DNA of 64,000 nucleotides from FEN-1297 sp964618785 (GTDB taxonomy: Bacteria > Bacteroidota > Ignavibacteria > Ignavibacteriales > Ignavibacteriaceae): the NCBI GenBank assembly GCA_964618785.1, contig CAZUCY010000001.1, positions 62,001 through 126,000 on the forward strand, read 5' to 3'. The notes under the pieces are model-generated. The model searched no databases and was not told where the DNA came from. It worked only from the letters and a program-made list of their open reading frames with translations. Each line of letters opens with the position of its first letter. The first letter of the stretch is position 1. Below, piece by piece: positions 1 through 9,500 of this stretch. Both the position numbers and the translations under genes were made by a program.

Positions 1-1
1 G

Positions 2-445
2 GACACTGCCTGGGATTCAACAGGGAAATGGATGCAGTCAATTGAACCGTGTTTAACGTATTTAGATTATTTCATGCCGAGTCTGGAAGAAGCTGAAATG
101 ATTTCGGGTAAAAGCAAGCCGGAAGAAATTGCCGGCGTGTTTTTGGATGCAGGGGTAAAAGTTGCTGTGATAAAACTTGGCTCTAACGGTTGTTTTATAA
201 AAAGCAGAACAGGTGAACAGTTTTTTATTGATGCTTTTAAAGGGATTAAAGCGGTTGACACAACCGGCGCGGGTGATTCTTTTGCCGCAGGATTTATTAC
301 CGGTATTATCCATGGATGGGACCTTCCGGTTTGCGGTAAATTCGCTAACGCTGTCGGAGCACATTGTGTCATGAAAGTAGGCGCTACATCAGGTATAAAA
401 TGTTTGGGAGAGATCAGGGATTTTATTAACTCTTATAATAAATGA
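2..445 (+). CDS. PfkB-family sugar kinase, C-terminal part (cut by window start)
   Basis: The frame is already open at base 2, so the gene starts before the window; only about 147 C-terminal residues are visible. The PfkB signature DTTGAGDSFAAGF is present. In this family the Asp of GAGD is the catalytic base that deprotonates the sugar hydroxyl, and the glycine run forms the anion hole. The preceding stretch (YFMPSLEEAEMISG, then VIKLGSNGCFI) is the usual PfkB beta-alpha core. The protein is cytoplasmic. The stop codon overlaps the region just before the next gene (ATGA at 442-445), so the two are translationally close and probably co-transcribed. The substrate cannot be read from this part; beside a lyxose/mannose-type isomerase a ketose such as fructose is reasonable (inference). 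Confidence 0.88.
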   Translation, partial: DTAWDSTGKWMQSIEPCLTYLDYFMPSLEEAEMISGKSKPEEIAGVFLDAGVKVAVIKLGSNGCFIKSRTGEQFFIDAFKGIKAVDTTGAGDSFAAGFITGIIHGWDLPVCGKFANAVGAHCVMKVGATSGIKCLGEIRDFINSYNK

Positions 446-453
446 GGTGTTTT

Positions 454-999
454 ATGTTGAGTAAAGCAGTATTTGAAGATGCAAGAAACAGAGCGTTGGG
501 GTACTTTAATAAAGCCGGAATAGCTCTTTCGGAAAGTGAAAAAGAAAATATTGAAGTGGCTGATTTTGGATTGGGTCGCTTGGATGAAATAGGTCTTGAA
601 ATTCTTGTCTATGTTAATACGGATAGATGTTGTGCCAAAGAGCTTGTCCTTTTCCCTTATCAAATTTGCCCGGAACACCGTCACCCTGATATTAATAAAC
701 AAATGGGAAAAGAAGAAACTTTCAGATGCCGGTATGGGAAAGTGCTTCTATATGTTGATGGTGAACCTTCTGAAAAAATTTCTGCAGTCTTACCAAATGG
801 GAAAGAAAAATGTTTTACTGTAAAGCATGAAATCGTACTTAATCCGGGCGATCAATACACTCTTAAACCGGGAATTCTTCACTGGTTCCAGGCAGATTCA
901 AAGGGTGCGGTGATATCCGAATTTTCAACAAAGAGCAGTGATGAATTTGATGTCTTTACCGACCCTGAGATTAAAAGAATTCCGGTAATTGAGAGCTGA
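454..999 (+). CDS. D-lyxose/D-mannose ketol-isomerase family (cupin, DUF1498)
   Basis: A cytoplasmic cupin of 181 residues. The core EHRHP, EETFRCRYG and GILHWF places His75, His77, Glu88 and His143 as the four metal ligands expected in D-lyxose isomerases. Known members interconvert D-lyxose and D-xylulose and also D-mannose and D-fructose with Mn(II). The length fits the short, Bacillus YdaE-like form rather than the roughly 227-residue E. coli form. The ATG at 454 is preferred because GAGGTG at 444-449 sits just upstream; an in-frame ATG at 442 would overlap the previous stop. In a locus full of alpha-mannosidases, a mannose-to-fructose role feeding the neighbouring kinases is attractive (inference). 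Confidence 0.82.
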   Translation: MLSKAVFEDARNRALGYFNKAGIALSESEKENIEVADFGLGRLDEIGLEILVYVNTDRCCAKELVLFPYQICPEHRHPDINKQMGKEETFRCRYGKVLLYVDGEPSEKISAVLPNGKEKCFTVKHEIVLNPGDQYTLKPGILHWFQADSKGAVISEFSTKSSDEFDVFTDPEIKRIPVIES

Positions 1000-1061
1000 A
1001 AAAAACTGCAAATTAGATAGATTGAAATAAATAAAGTGAATAAATAAAAAATGGGAAAATA

Positions 1062-1931
1062 ATGGGAATACTTGGTGTTGATATTGGCGGTACAAATATT
1101 CGTGTGGGACTGATAGAAAACGGTGGACTTGTAAGAGTTGAATCGCTGGGAATCAGGAAAAATGGTGCGCTCGAAGAAATTATGGGGGATGTAATTTCAA
1201 CAATTAAAAAATTCGACAATGATGAAATACTGGGAATGGGTATCGGGGTTCCAAGCGTTGTTGATGTTGAAAAAGGTATTGTATATGATGTGCAGAATAT
1301 ACCGTCATGGAAAGAAGTTCATCTTAAGAAAATATTGGAAAGAAAGTTTAAGATACCCGTTTATGTAAATAATGATGCCAACTGCTTTGCCGTTGGTGAA
1401 AAATACTTTGGTAAAGTGAAAAAGTACAGGAATCTCATTGGTTTAATAATTGGTACCGGCCTTGGCGCAGGAGTTATTGTCAACAATCAATTATATTCGG
1501 GAAATAATTGCGGCGCCGGTGAGTTCGGAATGATTCCATTTAAAGATAAGACTTATGAATATTACTGCAGTGGACAATTTTTCACAAACGAATTCAGGAA
1601 ATCGGGCGAAGAGCTATTGGCAGGTGCTGAAAAAGGAAATCGTTCAGCGCTAAAGATTTTTAACAATTATGGCTCCAATCTCGGTGAAGCAATTAAAATG
1701 ATTATGTATGCCGTTGATCCTGAAGTAATTGTTCTGGGAGGATCGGTAAGCAAATCGTATAAATTTTTTGAAAAAGGTATGTGGAAATCAATAAAAAGTT
1801 TTGCATATGCAAAATCAGTTTCTAAAATAAAAATTGAAGTTTCAAAAATAAAACATATTGCAATTCTTGGGGCGGCAGCTCTGTATCTTGATGCAATAGG
1901 AGACAATTTATTAAGAAAATCAAAAGTATAA
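1062..1931 (+). CDS. ROK-family sugar kinase
   Basis: A 289-residue cytoplasmic kinase of the ROK/glucokinase family. The N-terminal phosphate-binding loop is GVDIGGTNIRVG. NNDANCFAVGE carries the catalytic Asp, and GTGLGAGVIVN is the second ATP-binding loop. The C-terminal VLGGSVSKS matches the adenosine site. The zinc motif CxCGxxGCxE found in many ROK proteins is missing: after GAGEFGMIPF only a single Cys (CSGQFF) follows, so this is a zinc-free variant. Glucose, fructose, mannose or an amino sugar are all possible substrates. It lies 62 bases after the isomerase and just before a SIS-domain gene on the same strand, consistent with an operon. Confidence 0.85.
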   Translation: MGILGVDIGGTNIRVGLIENGGLVRVESLGIRKNGALEEIMGDVISTIKKFDNDEILGMGIGVPSVVDVEKGIVYDVQNIPSWKEVHLKKILERKFKIPVYVNNDANCFAVGEKYFGKVKKYRNLIGLIIGTGLGAGVIVNNQLYSGNNCGAGEFGMIPFKDKTYEYYCSGQFFTNEFRKSGEELLAGAEKGNRSALKIFNNYGSNLGEAIKMIMYAVDPEVIVLGGSVSKSYKFFEKGMWKSIKSFAYAKSVSKIKIEVSKIKHIAILGAAALYLDAIGDNLLRKSKV

Positions 1932-1985
1932 AATCGTGTAAAAGTATCCGGTAAAAAATAATTACTAAAAGTAAGGAGTTTAGAT

Positions 1986-3002
1986 ATTAATCTTGTTGAA
2001 TCAAAATATTCCAAATACGCCCTTGTCAGGGAAATGATGGAGACAGTAGAAGTCGTAAAGCAATTTAATTCCGGTCAAACTTCAGAAGTTGCAAAAAAGA
2101 TTAAATCAATTGGACGATTATTATTTACCGGTGAAGGTTCGAGCAGGATATTTCCCGCAAAAAATGCGATTAGTAAAGCTCATGCATGGGGTATGGATTT
2201 AGATGTCATAACTGAGGGTTCAAGTCAGGCAATGTCTTATGATTTATCAAAATTTGCAATATTTTGTGCTTCTAATTCGGGAAGAACTAAAGAAGTAATT
2301 TCACTTTCAAAGAGGCTTGCCGAAAAGGGAAATGAAAATCTCTTTGCCCTGACTGCTAATACAGGTACTATCCTTGAAGATACATGCAATGAAACATTTG
2401 TTTTAAAGTGTGGTTGGGAAAAAGCGGTTGCTGCAACAAAAAGCGTTATTGAACAAGCGCTATTCTATGAATCAATTTTGTGGAATATATTAAACATTAA
2501 AAACAAAATAGAAAATTGCGGATTAAGCGGCAAAATAAAGCAGTCGTTAACTCTGCCTATAGAAAAAAGTATTATTAATGATGCTGTCCGTGCCCCGATT
2601 ATTTATTTCTCGGGTTGTAATGATGGTGTAGCTGAGGAGTTGACGCTCAAGACAAATGAAATAACCAGGAAAAAATCGGATTTTCTGGAAGGTACTTATG
2701 CAGTGCATGGAATTGAAGAGGTTCTGGATAAGGATGATATTGTTTTCCTGGTAGATCCAATTGTTGAAGAAATTGAAAAATTTCAAAAAGTTCTCGTTGA
2801 CGGCGTTGGGCTAAGAGTTGTGGCTATTGCTTCAAGAGAGACGCCATTTACTACAATTCGTGTTCCGGATGCAGGGGAGATGAACCCTTACTTGTTTTTA
2901 TGTGCTGGATGGAATTTATTGGTTGAAATAGGCTTAGCTGCAGGAATCAATCTCGATAAACCTAAACGTGCCCGAAAAGTTGGTAATGAATGGACAGTAT
3001 AG
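1986..3002 (+). CDS. SIS-domain sugar isomerase-like protein (probable ATT start)
   Basis: A cytoplasmic protein with two SIS (sugar isomerase) folds, like the isomerase half of glucosamine-6-phosphate synthase or AgaS-type proteins. GEGSSRIFPAKNA and SNSGRTKEVI are the phosphosugar-binding loops of the first domain; FSGCNDGVAEELTLK begins the second. No glutaminase domain is present. The first ATG (2034) has no well-spaced ribosome site. Upstream, TAAGGAG at 1972-1978 is followed seven bases later by an ATT codon opening 16 extra codons (INLVESKYSKYALVRE), which read like the usual N-terminus of this family. I therefore place the start at ATT 1986 (338 residues); the ATG at 2034 gives 322. 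The role is probably conversion of an amino- or keto-sugar phosphate; the exact substrate is unknown. Confidence 0.75.
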   Translation: MNLVESKYSKYALVREMMETVEVVKQFNSGQTSEVAKKIKSIGRLLFTGEGSSRIFPAKNAISKAHAWGMDLDVITEGSSQAMSYDLSKFAIFCASNSGRTKEVISLSKRLAEKGNENLFALTANTGTILEDTCNETFVLKCGWEKAVAATKSVIEQALFYESILWNILNIKNKIENCGLSGKIKQSLTLPIEKSIINDAVRAPIIYFSGCNDGVAEELTLKTNEITRKKSDFLEGTYAVHGIEEVLDKDDIVFLVDPIVEEIEKFQKVLVDGVGLRVVAIASRETPFTTIRVPDAGEMNPYLFLCAGWNLLVEIGLAAGINLDKPKRARKVGNEWTV

Positions 3003-3071
3003 TTCGATTTTAGCGTCACTCCAATAAAATAATTTCAAGAAATAGATTACTATTAAAAATAGGAGGTCGAA

Positions 3072-6000
3072 ATGAACTACCGCTGTGTCCCAAAGTTTTT
3101 TATTGTTTCATTTTTACTTCTGATCTATTCTTTTACACTACAGATTTTTGCGCAGGAACATTGGATCAACGGTTTCTCTAAATATATTGCCGGGGAAAAT
3201 TTAGAATATTATTCTTGTCATCCTGATGCAAATCTTGCAATCTTAATAAGATGTTTAAACAATAAAGATTATATTGAGTGGGAGACAGATGCAGTTCCCC
3301 AAAACTATACTTCCGGGATGGTTACTTTTATATGGATCGGCGGCTACGCTGTCGGCGGTTCAGATGCGCCGCGAACCTTTTCAATGTCTGTAAATGATAA
3401 GCCTGTTTTTCTTATTCATACCTCTCCTAACGATAAAAGAAAAGAGTGGAATATTATTAACGGTGAATCACAGCTTAATTTTAAATTAGGAAAGATAGTC
3501 AGGCACGGCGATTTCTTTGGCTATTTTTGTCTATCTGTGCCGTTAAAAGAATTAACCCCCGGCAGAACGCTTCGAATTAAAGTAAAAGGAGATGCTTCGG
3601 GCAGCAAAGACTGGTATATGACAATGCAGTATCCGCTTGTTCCGAAAATAAGAATCATCCCTGAGAAGATTGTCAGTAAAGATGTTAATGGCAAATTATT
3701 TCAGCAGGTAAAAGTATCTATAGATCATTTTGATATAAGCGAGCCGGTAAAAATTTCCATGGACGGGAAAGAGAATTTTTCTTCCGGCTTAAAGCTTGGT
3801 ATAAATGATTTCTCTTTACAATGTGAAGAGCCGGAATCGCCAATTCAAAAAATAATTCAAATAAATATAAACGGCAGAACAACAGAGAATAAGATAACAA
3901 TCAATCCCGTAAAGAAAATTACATTTTATTTAATTCCTGAAGCCCATGTTGATATAGGTTATACGGAACTTCAGCATGAAGTTGAAAAAAAACACTGGAG
4001 AAATTTTGATAAAGCCATCCAATATTCAGAACTTTCGGCGAAATACCCTGAAGAATCTGTATTTAAATGGAATACTGAAGCTTTATGGGCGGTTAAAAGT
4101 TATCTTGAAGAATTTCCTGAAAAGCGCTCCGGATTTATCGAAGCAGTAAAAAAAGGCTGGATGAACCTGGATGCAAACTATGCAAACATTCTTACAGGGC
4201 TTTGCAGACCCGAAGAATTATACCAAATGGTTAATTATTCGAATATTTTAGAAAAAGAAACCGGTGTAAAAATTGAAAGCGCCCTGATCTCCGATGTTCC
4301 CGGTTATACCTGGGGAATTGTACAGGCTTATGCTGACAACGGAATAAAATATTTTTCCGTTGGCCCGAATGAGTCTGACAGGCTGGGTGATATATATAAA
4401 TATTGGGGCGACAAACCCTTTTATTGGAAATCTCCATCAGGCGAAAAGAAAATTTTAGTATGGCTTGCTGCAAAAGGTTATTCATGGTTCCATCACTGGC
4501 AGTTAACGCGTGATGATTTATTACCTTTGGTTAGTTATATCAATGAACTTGATACGGAAAAATATCCGTATGATATGGTTCATGTACGCTATAATATTGG
4601 AGGCGATAACGGCTTCCCCGATTCATTACTCCCGGATTTTGTAAAGAATTGGAATGAAACTCATGAATCGCCAAAATTCGTTTTATCTTCCACTATGAAG
4701 ATGTTTAAAGATTTTGAAACCAAATACGGCTCGCAAATCCCTGTCTATTCCGGTGATTTAACTCCCTATTGGGAAGACGGCGCTGCCTCATCTGCAAAAG
4801 AAACTGCTTTGAACAGAAATACGGCAGAACTGCTTACTCAATTGGAAACTTTATATTCTCTCTTTAATAAGAAGATTTTTCCCCGGGATAAATTTGATGA
4901 AGCCTGGAGAAATGTTCTGTTATTTTCCGAGCATACATGGGGAGCCTGGAACAGTATTTCAGATCCTGAAAATAAACTGGTAAAAGATCTATGGGAAATA
5001 AAGAAATCATATGCCCTGAAGGCAGACAGTATTGCACAAAAACTTTATTCTGATTTCGCTTATGATGAATCGTCAAATGATAAAATTGTTAAAAATGTGA
5101 GTATTTATAATTCTACTTCATGGACACGGGGCGATATTGTTTATATCCCTGTTAAAATAAAAACTGCTGGAGATTATATTATAGATGAAGCGGGCAAAGA
5201 AATTAAATCACAGCGGTTATCCACCGGGGAACTTGTTTTCATTGCAAACGGTATTCCTGCATTCGGCTCAAAACGATTTTCATTTATAAACAAGACAACT
5301 TCTAAAAATGAAGTAGCTCATCTCAAGAACATTACCGGATTAGATTCATTATCAAATAAATTTTATAATTTATCTGTTGATAAGAAAACAGGCTCATTAA
5401 AAATAAATCTTATCAATGAAGGCAATTACCCTCTTTCAGACTGCAGTAATACTTATGGATTGAATGGATTTGTTTACACTGGGAAGAATGCTGAAAACCC
5501 GGAGTCAAACGGGAAGATTACAATAATTCAAAAGGAAAGCGGACCTGTTCTTAACTCATTTCTAATTCAATCCGATGCGCCCGGATGCAATAAATTAACC
5601 CGTGAGGTTAAATTGTTTTCTGATCTTGAAAGAATTGAAATTGTTAATACAATTGATAAGAAAATGATTTATACAAAAGAAAATGTCAGATTTGTATTTC
5701 CATTTAATATTCCTAATCCCGAAACAAGAATAGACCTTGCATGGTGTGTGATCCGCCCGGAAATAGATCAGCTTCCCGGGGCGAATAAAAACTATTACAC
5801 CGTTCAACGCTGGATTGATGTATCGAACAATCAAATTGGAGCTACTCTGGCAACTATTGACGCTCCTTTTGTTGAGGTCGGAGGTATGAACGCAGAAGCG
5901 TGGATGTCTGACGGGAAATGGAACGCTAAATCTTCTTCATCTTCTTTAATTTATTCATGGGTAATGAACAATTCGTGGCATACTAACTACAGAGCTGCAC

Positions 6001-6398
6001 AGGAAGGCATTGTTACTTTCAGGTATACTCTTTGTCCTCATGCTAAATTTGATTATTTGAAAGCTTACCGTTTTGGGGTAGAACAAAGCCAGCCGCTTAT
6101 GGCTGTTTTCAAAGATAAAATAATGGAAAATACTTCTTCAATTTTAGGTCTTAACGGGAATTCCAAAATTGTTTCGACAATTTTTAAGCCGGCTCGGTAT
6201 GGTAATGCGTTTTTATTAAGAGTATATAACCCAACTAATATAATTTCAACAACGGGTATTGAATTGAAAAATAAGTCGGAATATAAACTTTATCTTAGTA
6301 ATGGAGATGAAGATGAAATTTCAAAAATAACGGACAAAATTGAACTTAAGCCCTTTGAAGTAAAAACGATAAAAATAAAACATATAGATAATCACTGA
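3072..6398 (+). CDS. Secreted GH38-like alpha-mannosidase
   Basis: A protein of 1108 residues with a signal peptide (ending near IFAQE). Residues about 25-285 form beta-sandwich regions, followed by a GH38-type catalytic domain. AHVDIGYT gives the His292-x-Asp294 zinc ligands, and SDVPGYTW gives Asp408, the likely nucleophile. HVRYNIGGDNGF and LLFSEHTWGAW carry further active-site residues, and the long C-terminal beta region is typical of the family. GH38 enzymes are retaining alpha-mannosidases, mostly acting on alpha-1,2/1,3/1,6-linked mannose. AGGAGGT directly precedes the ATG, so this start is firm. It follows the sugar-kinase/isomerase group on the same strand after 69 bases, so it may share their transcript. 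Other GH38 activities, or a related sugar, cannot be excluded. Confidence 0.82.
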   Translation: MNYRCVPKFFIVSFLLLIYSFTLQIFAQEHWINGFSKYIAGENLEYYSCHPDANLAILIRCLNNKDYIEWETDAVPQNYTSGMVTFIWIGGYAVGGSDAPRTFSMSVNDKPVFLIHTSPNDKRKEWNIINGESQLNFKLGKIVRHGDFFGYFCLSVPLKELTPGRTLRIKVKGDASGSKDWYMTMQYPLVPKIRIIPEKIVSKDVNGKLFQQVKVSIDHFDISEPVKISMDGKENFSSGLKLGINDFSLQCEEPESPIQKIIQININGRTTENKITINPVKKITFYLIPEAHVDIGYTELQHEVEKKHWRNFDKAIQYSELSAKYPEESVFKWNTEALWAVKSYLEEFPEKRSGFIEAVKKGWMNLDANYANILTGLCRPEELYQMVNYSNILEKETGVKIESALISDVPGYTWGIVQAYADNGIKYFSVGPNESDRLGDIYKYWGDKPFYWKSPSGEKKILVWLAAKGYSWFHHWQLTRDDLLPLVSYINELDTEKYPYDMVHVRYNIGGDNGFPDSLLPDFVKNWNETHESPKFVLSSTMKMFKDFETKYGSQIPVYSGDLTPYWEDGAASSAKETALNRNTAELLTQLETLYSLFNKKIFPRDKFDEAWRNVLLFSEHTWGAWNSISDPENKLVKDLWEIKKSYALKADSIAQKLYSDFAYDESSNDKIVKNVSIYNSTSWTRGDIVYIPVKIKTAGDYIIDEAGKEIKSQRLSTGELVFIANGIPAFGSKRFSFINKTTSKNEVAHLKNITGLDSLSNKFYNLSVDKKTGSLKINLINEGNYPLSDCSNTYGLNGFVYTGKNAENPESNGKITIIQKESGPVLNSFLIQSDAPGCNKLTREVKLFSDLERIEIVNTIDKKMIYTKENVRFVFPFNIPNPETRIDLAWCVIRPEIDQLPGANKNYYTVQRWIDVSNNQIGATLATIDAPFVEVGGMNAEAWMSDGKWNAKSSSSSLIYSWVMNNSWHTNYRAAQEGIVTFRYTLCPHAKFDYLKAYRFGVEQSQPLMAVFKDKIMENTSSILGLNGNSKIVSTIFKPARYGNAFLLRVYNPTNIISTTGIELKNKSEYKLYLSNGDEDEISKITDKIELKPFEVKTIKIKHIDNH

Positions 6399-6460
6399 AC
6401 GTTAGGAGATCAATACCGGGTTTCACTCAATTCCTATAAATTGAATTGAAAATCAAAAAA

Positions 6461-6537
6461 TATTTATTATTATATTACGGTTGGTTTTTGTAGCTGTAAA
6501 GCTTCCCGTATTTTAAACATTGGGAAAACTGATTTAA
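6461..6537 (+). pseudogene. Relic of a GH92 gene 5' end
   Basis: These bases match the start of the GH92 gene at 15876. The stretch from 6480 aligns with 15914 at roughly three-quarters identity with a one-base indel. It includes the shared blocks GTAAAGCTTCC, GTATTTTAA and GGGAAAACTGA. Translated, it reads SCKASRILNIGKTD against SCKASGILSDGKTD in the intact gene. The weaker upstream AT-rich stretch (6461-6479) resembles the signal-peptide codons. Nothing after about 6537 continues the match. It is a leftover of a duplicated or recombined GH92 gene directly in front of the hybrid regulator gene. Confidence 0.6.
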
Positions 6538-6569
6538 TAATAAAAAGTCAAGTTGTGATTATTAGAGCA

Positions 6570-9500
6570 ATGCATATTGTAACTAGAATAATACTGTTAA
6601 CGGTTTTTTTACCTATAAGTATTAATACTCTGAACGCATCAGGTAGTTATAAACCTCAAATAGCCGAACCTATTACAGAGACCTGGAGATGGCAAAATTT
6701 CCCGGAATTAAGCGGAAGAGGATGCCAATGTATGGTAGAAATGAGTAATGGAACTTTATATTTTGGTGTCAATGGCGGAATAATGCAATATGATGGTCTG
6801 AAATGGAAATATTTTCAAATAGATACCGACTATGCTGATATTCCGGTTGTTACATTATGCGTCGCTTCTAACGGAATAATATATGCCGGTACATCAAAAG
6901 GAATAAAAACTTTTAAAAATGGCAAGTGGGGAAGTATCAGGTTGGAACTTGACTTCGGAGATCCCAGCGATTTCCCCTATAATAAATTTCCGATTATTGA
7001 AACTTCCGATCAAAGTATTTGGATAGGTGCGCGCCAGGGCGTTCTTCGCATTAAAAACGGCAAGATCAATTTGTACAGGGAAGATAAGAATTATACAGAC
7101 CTTGGGAATAAGAATAATAAATATTATAATTTACGAAATCTTCCTTCATTTGATATTTATAGTATTTTTGAAGATAATACCGGTAAAATCTGGTTCGGAT
7201 TACGGAATGGAAGGATTTTTAATTGCAGGATACCGTTCAATGATATGATCTCGAATCTTGCTTGGAATCATGTAGATACTGAGAAGGGTTATAAAATTGC
7301 AGAGTTTCCATTAATTAAAATGGATGCATCTGGTAAAATATATATTATTAGCGGTGCAAAAGATGGTGGAATTAATATTTATAACAGGCAAAAGTGGGAG
7401 CAATTTAGCATTAAGAAAAAATTTAATGTTGATGATTTACAAAATGATATAATTCTTCTGAATGATGGATCAATCTGTATAGGTGGGATCGGGCGTGTCT
7501 TTTTCACAAAGGATGACAAATGGGAAATGTATCAAAGAATATCGCTTCCCTTTCCTTCCAATCGATTAAGGCTATTTCAAACATCTGATAATAATCTTTG
7601 GATTATTGGTTTGAGCAATGATGTATGGCGTATTGATTTATCTTTTAACAAATGGATAACTTATAATGATTTAAACTTTCAGGCAGAAGATAATAATGGC
7701 GATAGTTGGTTCCTGACTAATGAGGGTACAATCGTAAAGTTTATTAAAAAGACAAATTCATGGGTTCAATATAGTCTGAATGATGGCTTGATTGATACTC
7801 CGGTTTCAATTTTTATTACAAAACAAGGAGAAATTTGGGCTGTCGGCAGCCATAATAATGTTGCTGCAACAGCTTACTTTAACGGTAAAAAATGGATTAA
7901 ACAGCTCCTTCCCAAATTGTCCTGGGGAATTGATAGGAGGGCTGTTTTAGAGGCGATGGACGGTTCACTTTGGTTCGGAACATGTTCTGATTTTGATATT
8001 AGTAAAGGTCAAATGGGCGGTCTTGTTAGATATAAGAGATCACCGAATTCCAATAATTCAAAATTTGAATATGAATATTATCCAAGTAATGAAAGTTTTA
8101 GATTATATGGTATCTACGGAATTGGGCAATCTTCAGATCAGGACATTTGGGTTGGTCAGCTGGGATTTTATCGGCTGAATCATATTTCATACAAATGGGA
8201 CAAAATATCTGAGCCTATGGGCTTAGGCCAAAATTTTGTCGATTGTATTCAATCAAGTTTAAACGGAGATGTCTGGGTAGGAACCCGGACCAACGGATTA
8301 TTCCATCTGGACAGTAAAGTACATAGATGGCTGCAGTACACTACTAAAAACGGTCTTTTAAGTAATACTATTTTAGATATTAGTTGCCAACCCAATGGCA
8401 ATGTTTGGATAGCTACTGACCGTGAAATTTCTCATTTTGACAATTCAAATTGGACCAACGATGTATTCCCCGGTGTATTCAAGTACATGCGTGATGGTAT
8501 TACAATCAGGTCTACCAAAGATGGTAGTCTTTGGGTAAATCTAAGCCCTTCTGTGTGGTACCGAAGGTCTTTGTACAAAGACCGTTTCCCGGGCAATGAT
8601 TACAGAGATTTTAAAACAACTCGATATCATCCCGATAAATTACTGCCAGCCACAGAAATTACTTTTTCATTAAATCGTGTTTCGCAGCCAGGAGATGTTA
8701 TATTATCCTGGGATGCAAATAATCCTTGGAAAACAACACCAACTGACCAGATTCAATATTCATATCGTTTTGATGACGGTCAATGGTCGCCATATTCTGG
8801 GAAAAAGAGTGAAATATTTCTATCTTTAGCAAGTGGGCAGCATATCTTTGAAGTTAAATCCCGCAACAGAGATATGAATGTAGACCCCACTCCCGCCAAG
8901 GTTAGTTTTTATGTTGAACCCCCTATCTGGATGGCTCCATGGTTTATTTTTCTTATTCTGAGTTTCCTTGTTACCATTACTTCATTTATTATTCATCTTT
9001 ATCATAGAAATAAAATAATCCAGGAATTATCAGAAACAAGAGCCCGCTTATTTACAAATATATCGCATGAACTAAGAACACCTTTAACGCTGATTTTAGG
9101 GGCGCTTGCCAAAATTCTTAAAATGTCGGAAATAAATAAAGAAATTCGGCAGCCGTTAAATTTAATGCAAAGAAATTCTCAAAGGTTATTGAGGCTTATA
9201 AATCAAATCCTTGATTATAGAAAAATTGAAGCAGGACAAATGAAATTTGAACCGAGCAAAGGAGATATTGTTAACTTCATTCATGAAGAGTTTCTTTCTT
9301 TTATTAACGAAGCCGAAGCAAAAAAGATTGATATAAGTTTTCAAACCGAAATAGAACATTTGGATATTTGGTTCGATCCTGATAAAATTGAAAAAATTAT
9401 ATTCAATCTTCTTTCCAATGCTTTAAAATTTACTCCGTCTGGTAAAACTGTTGCTGTTGAGATTAACATTATCAATAAAGGAAATGAAAAAACTATTCAT

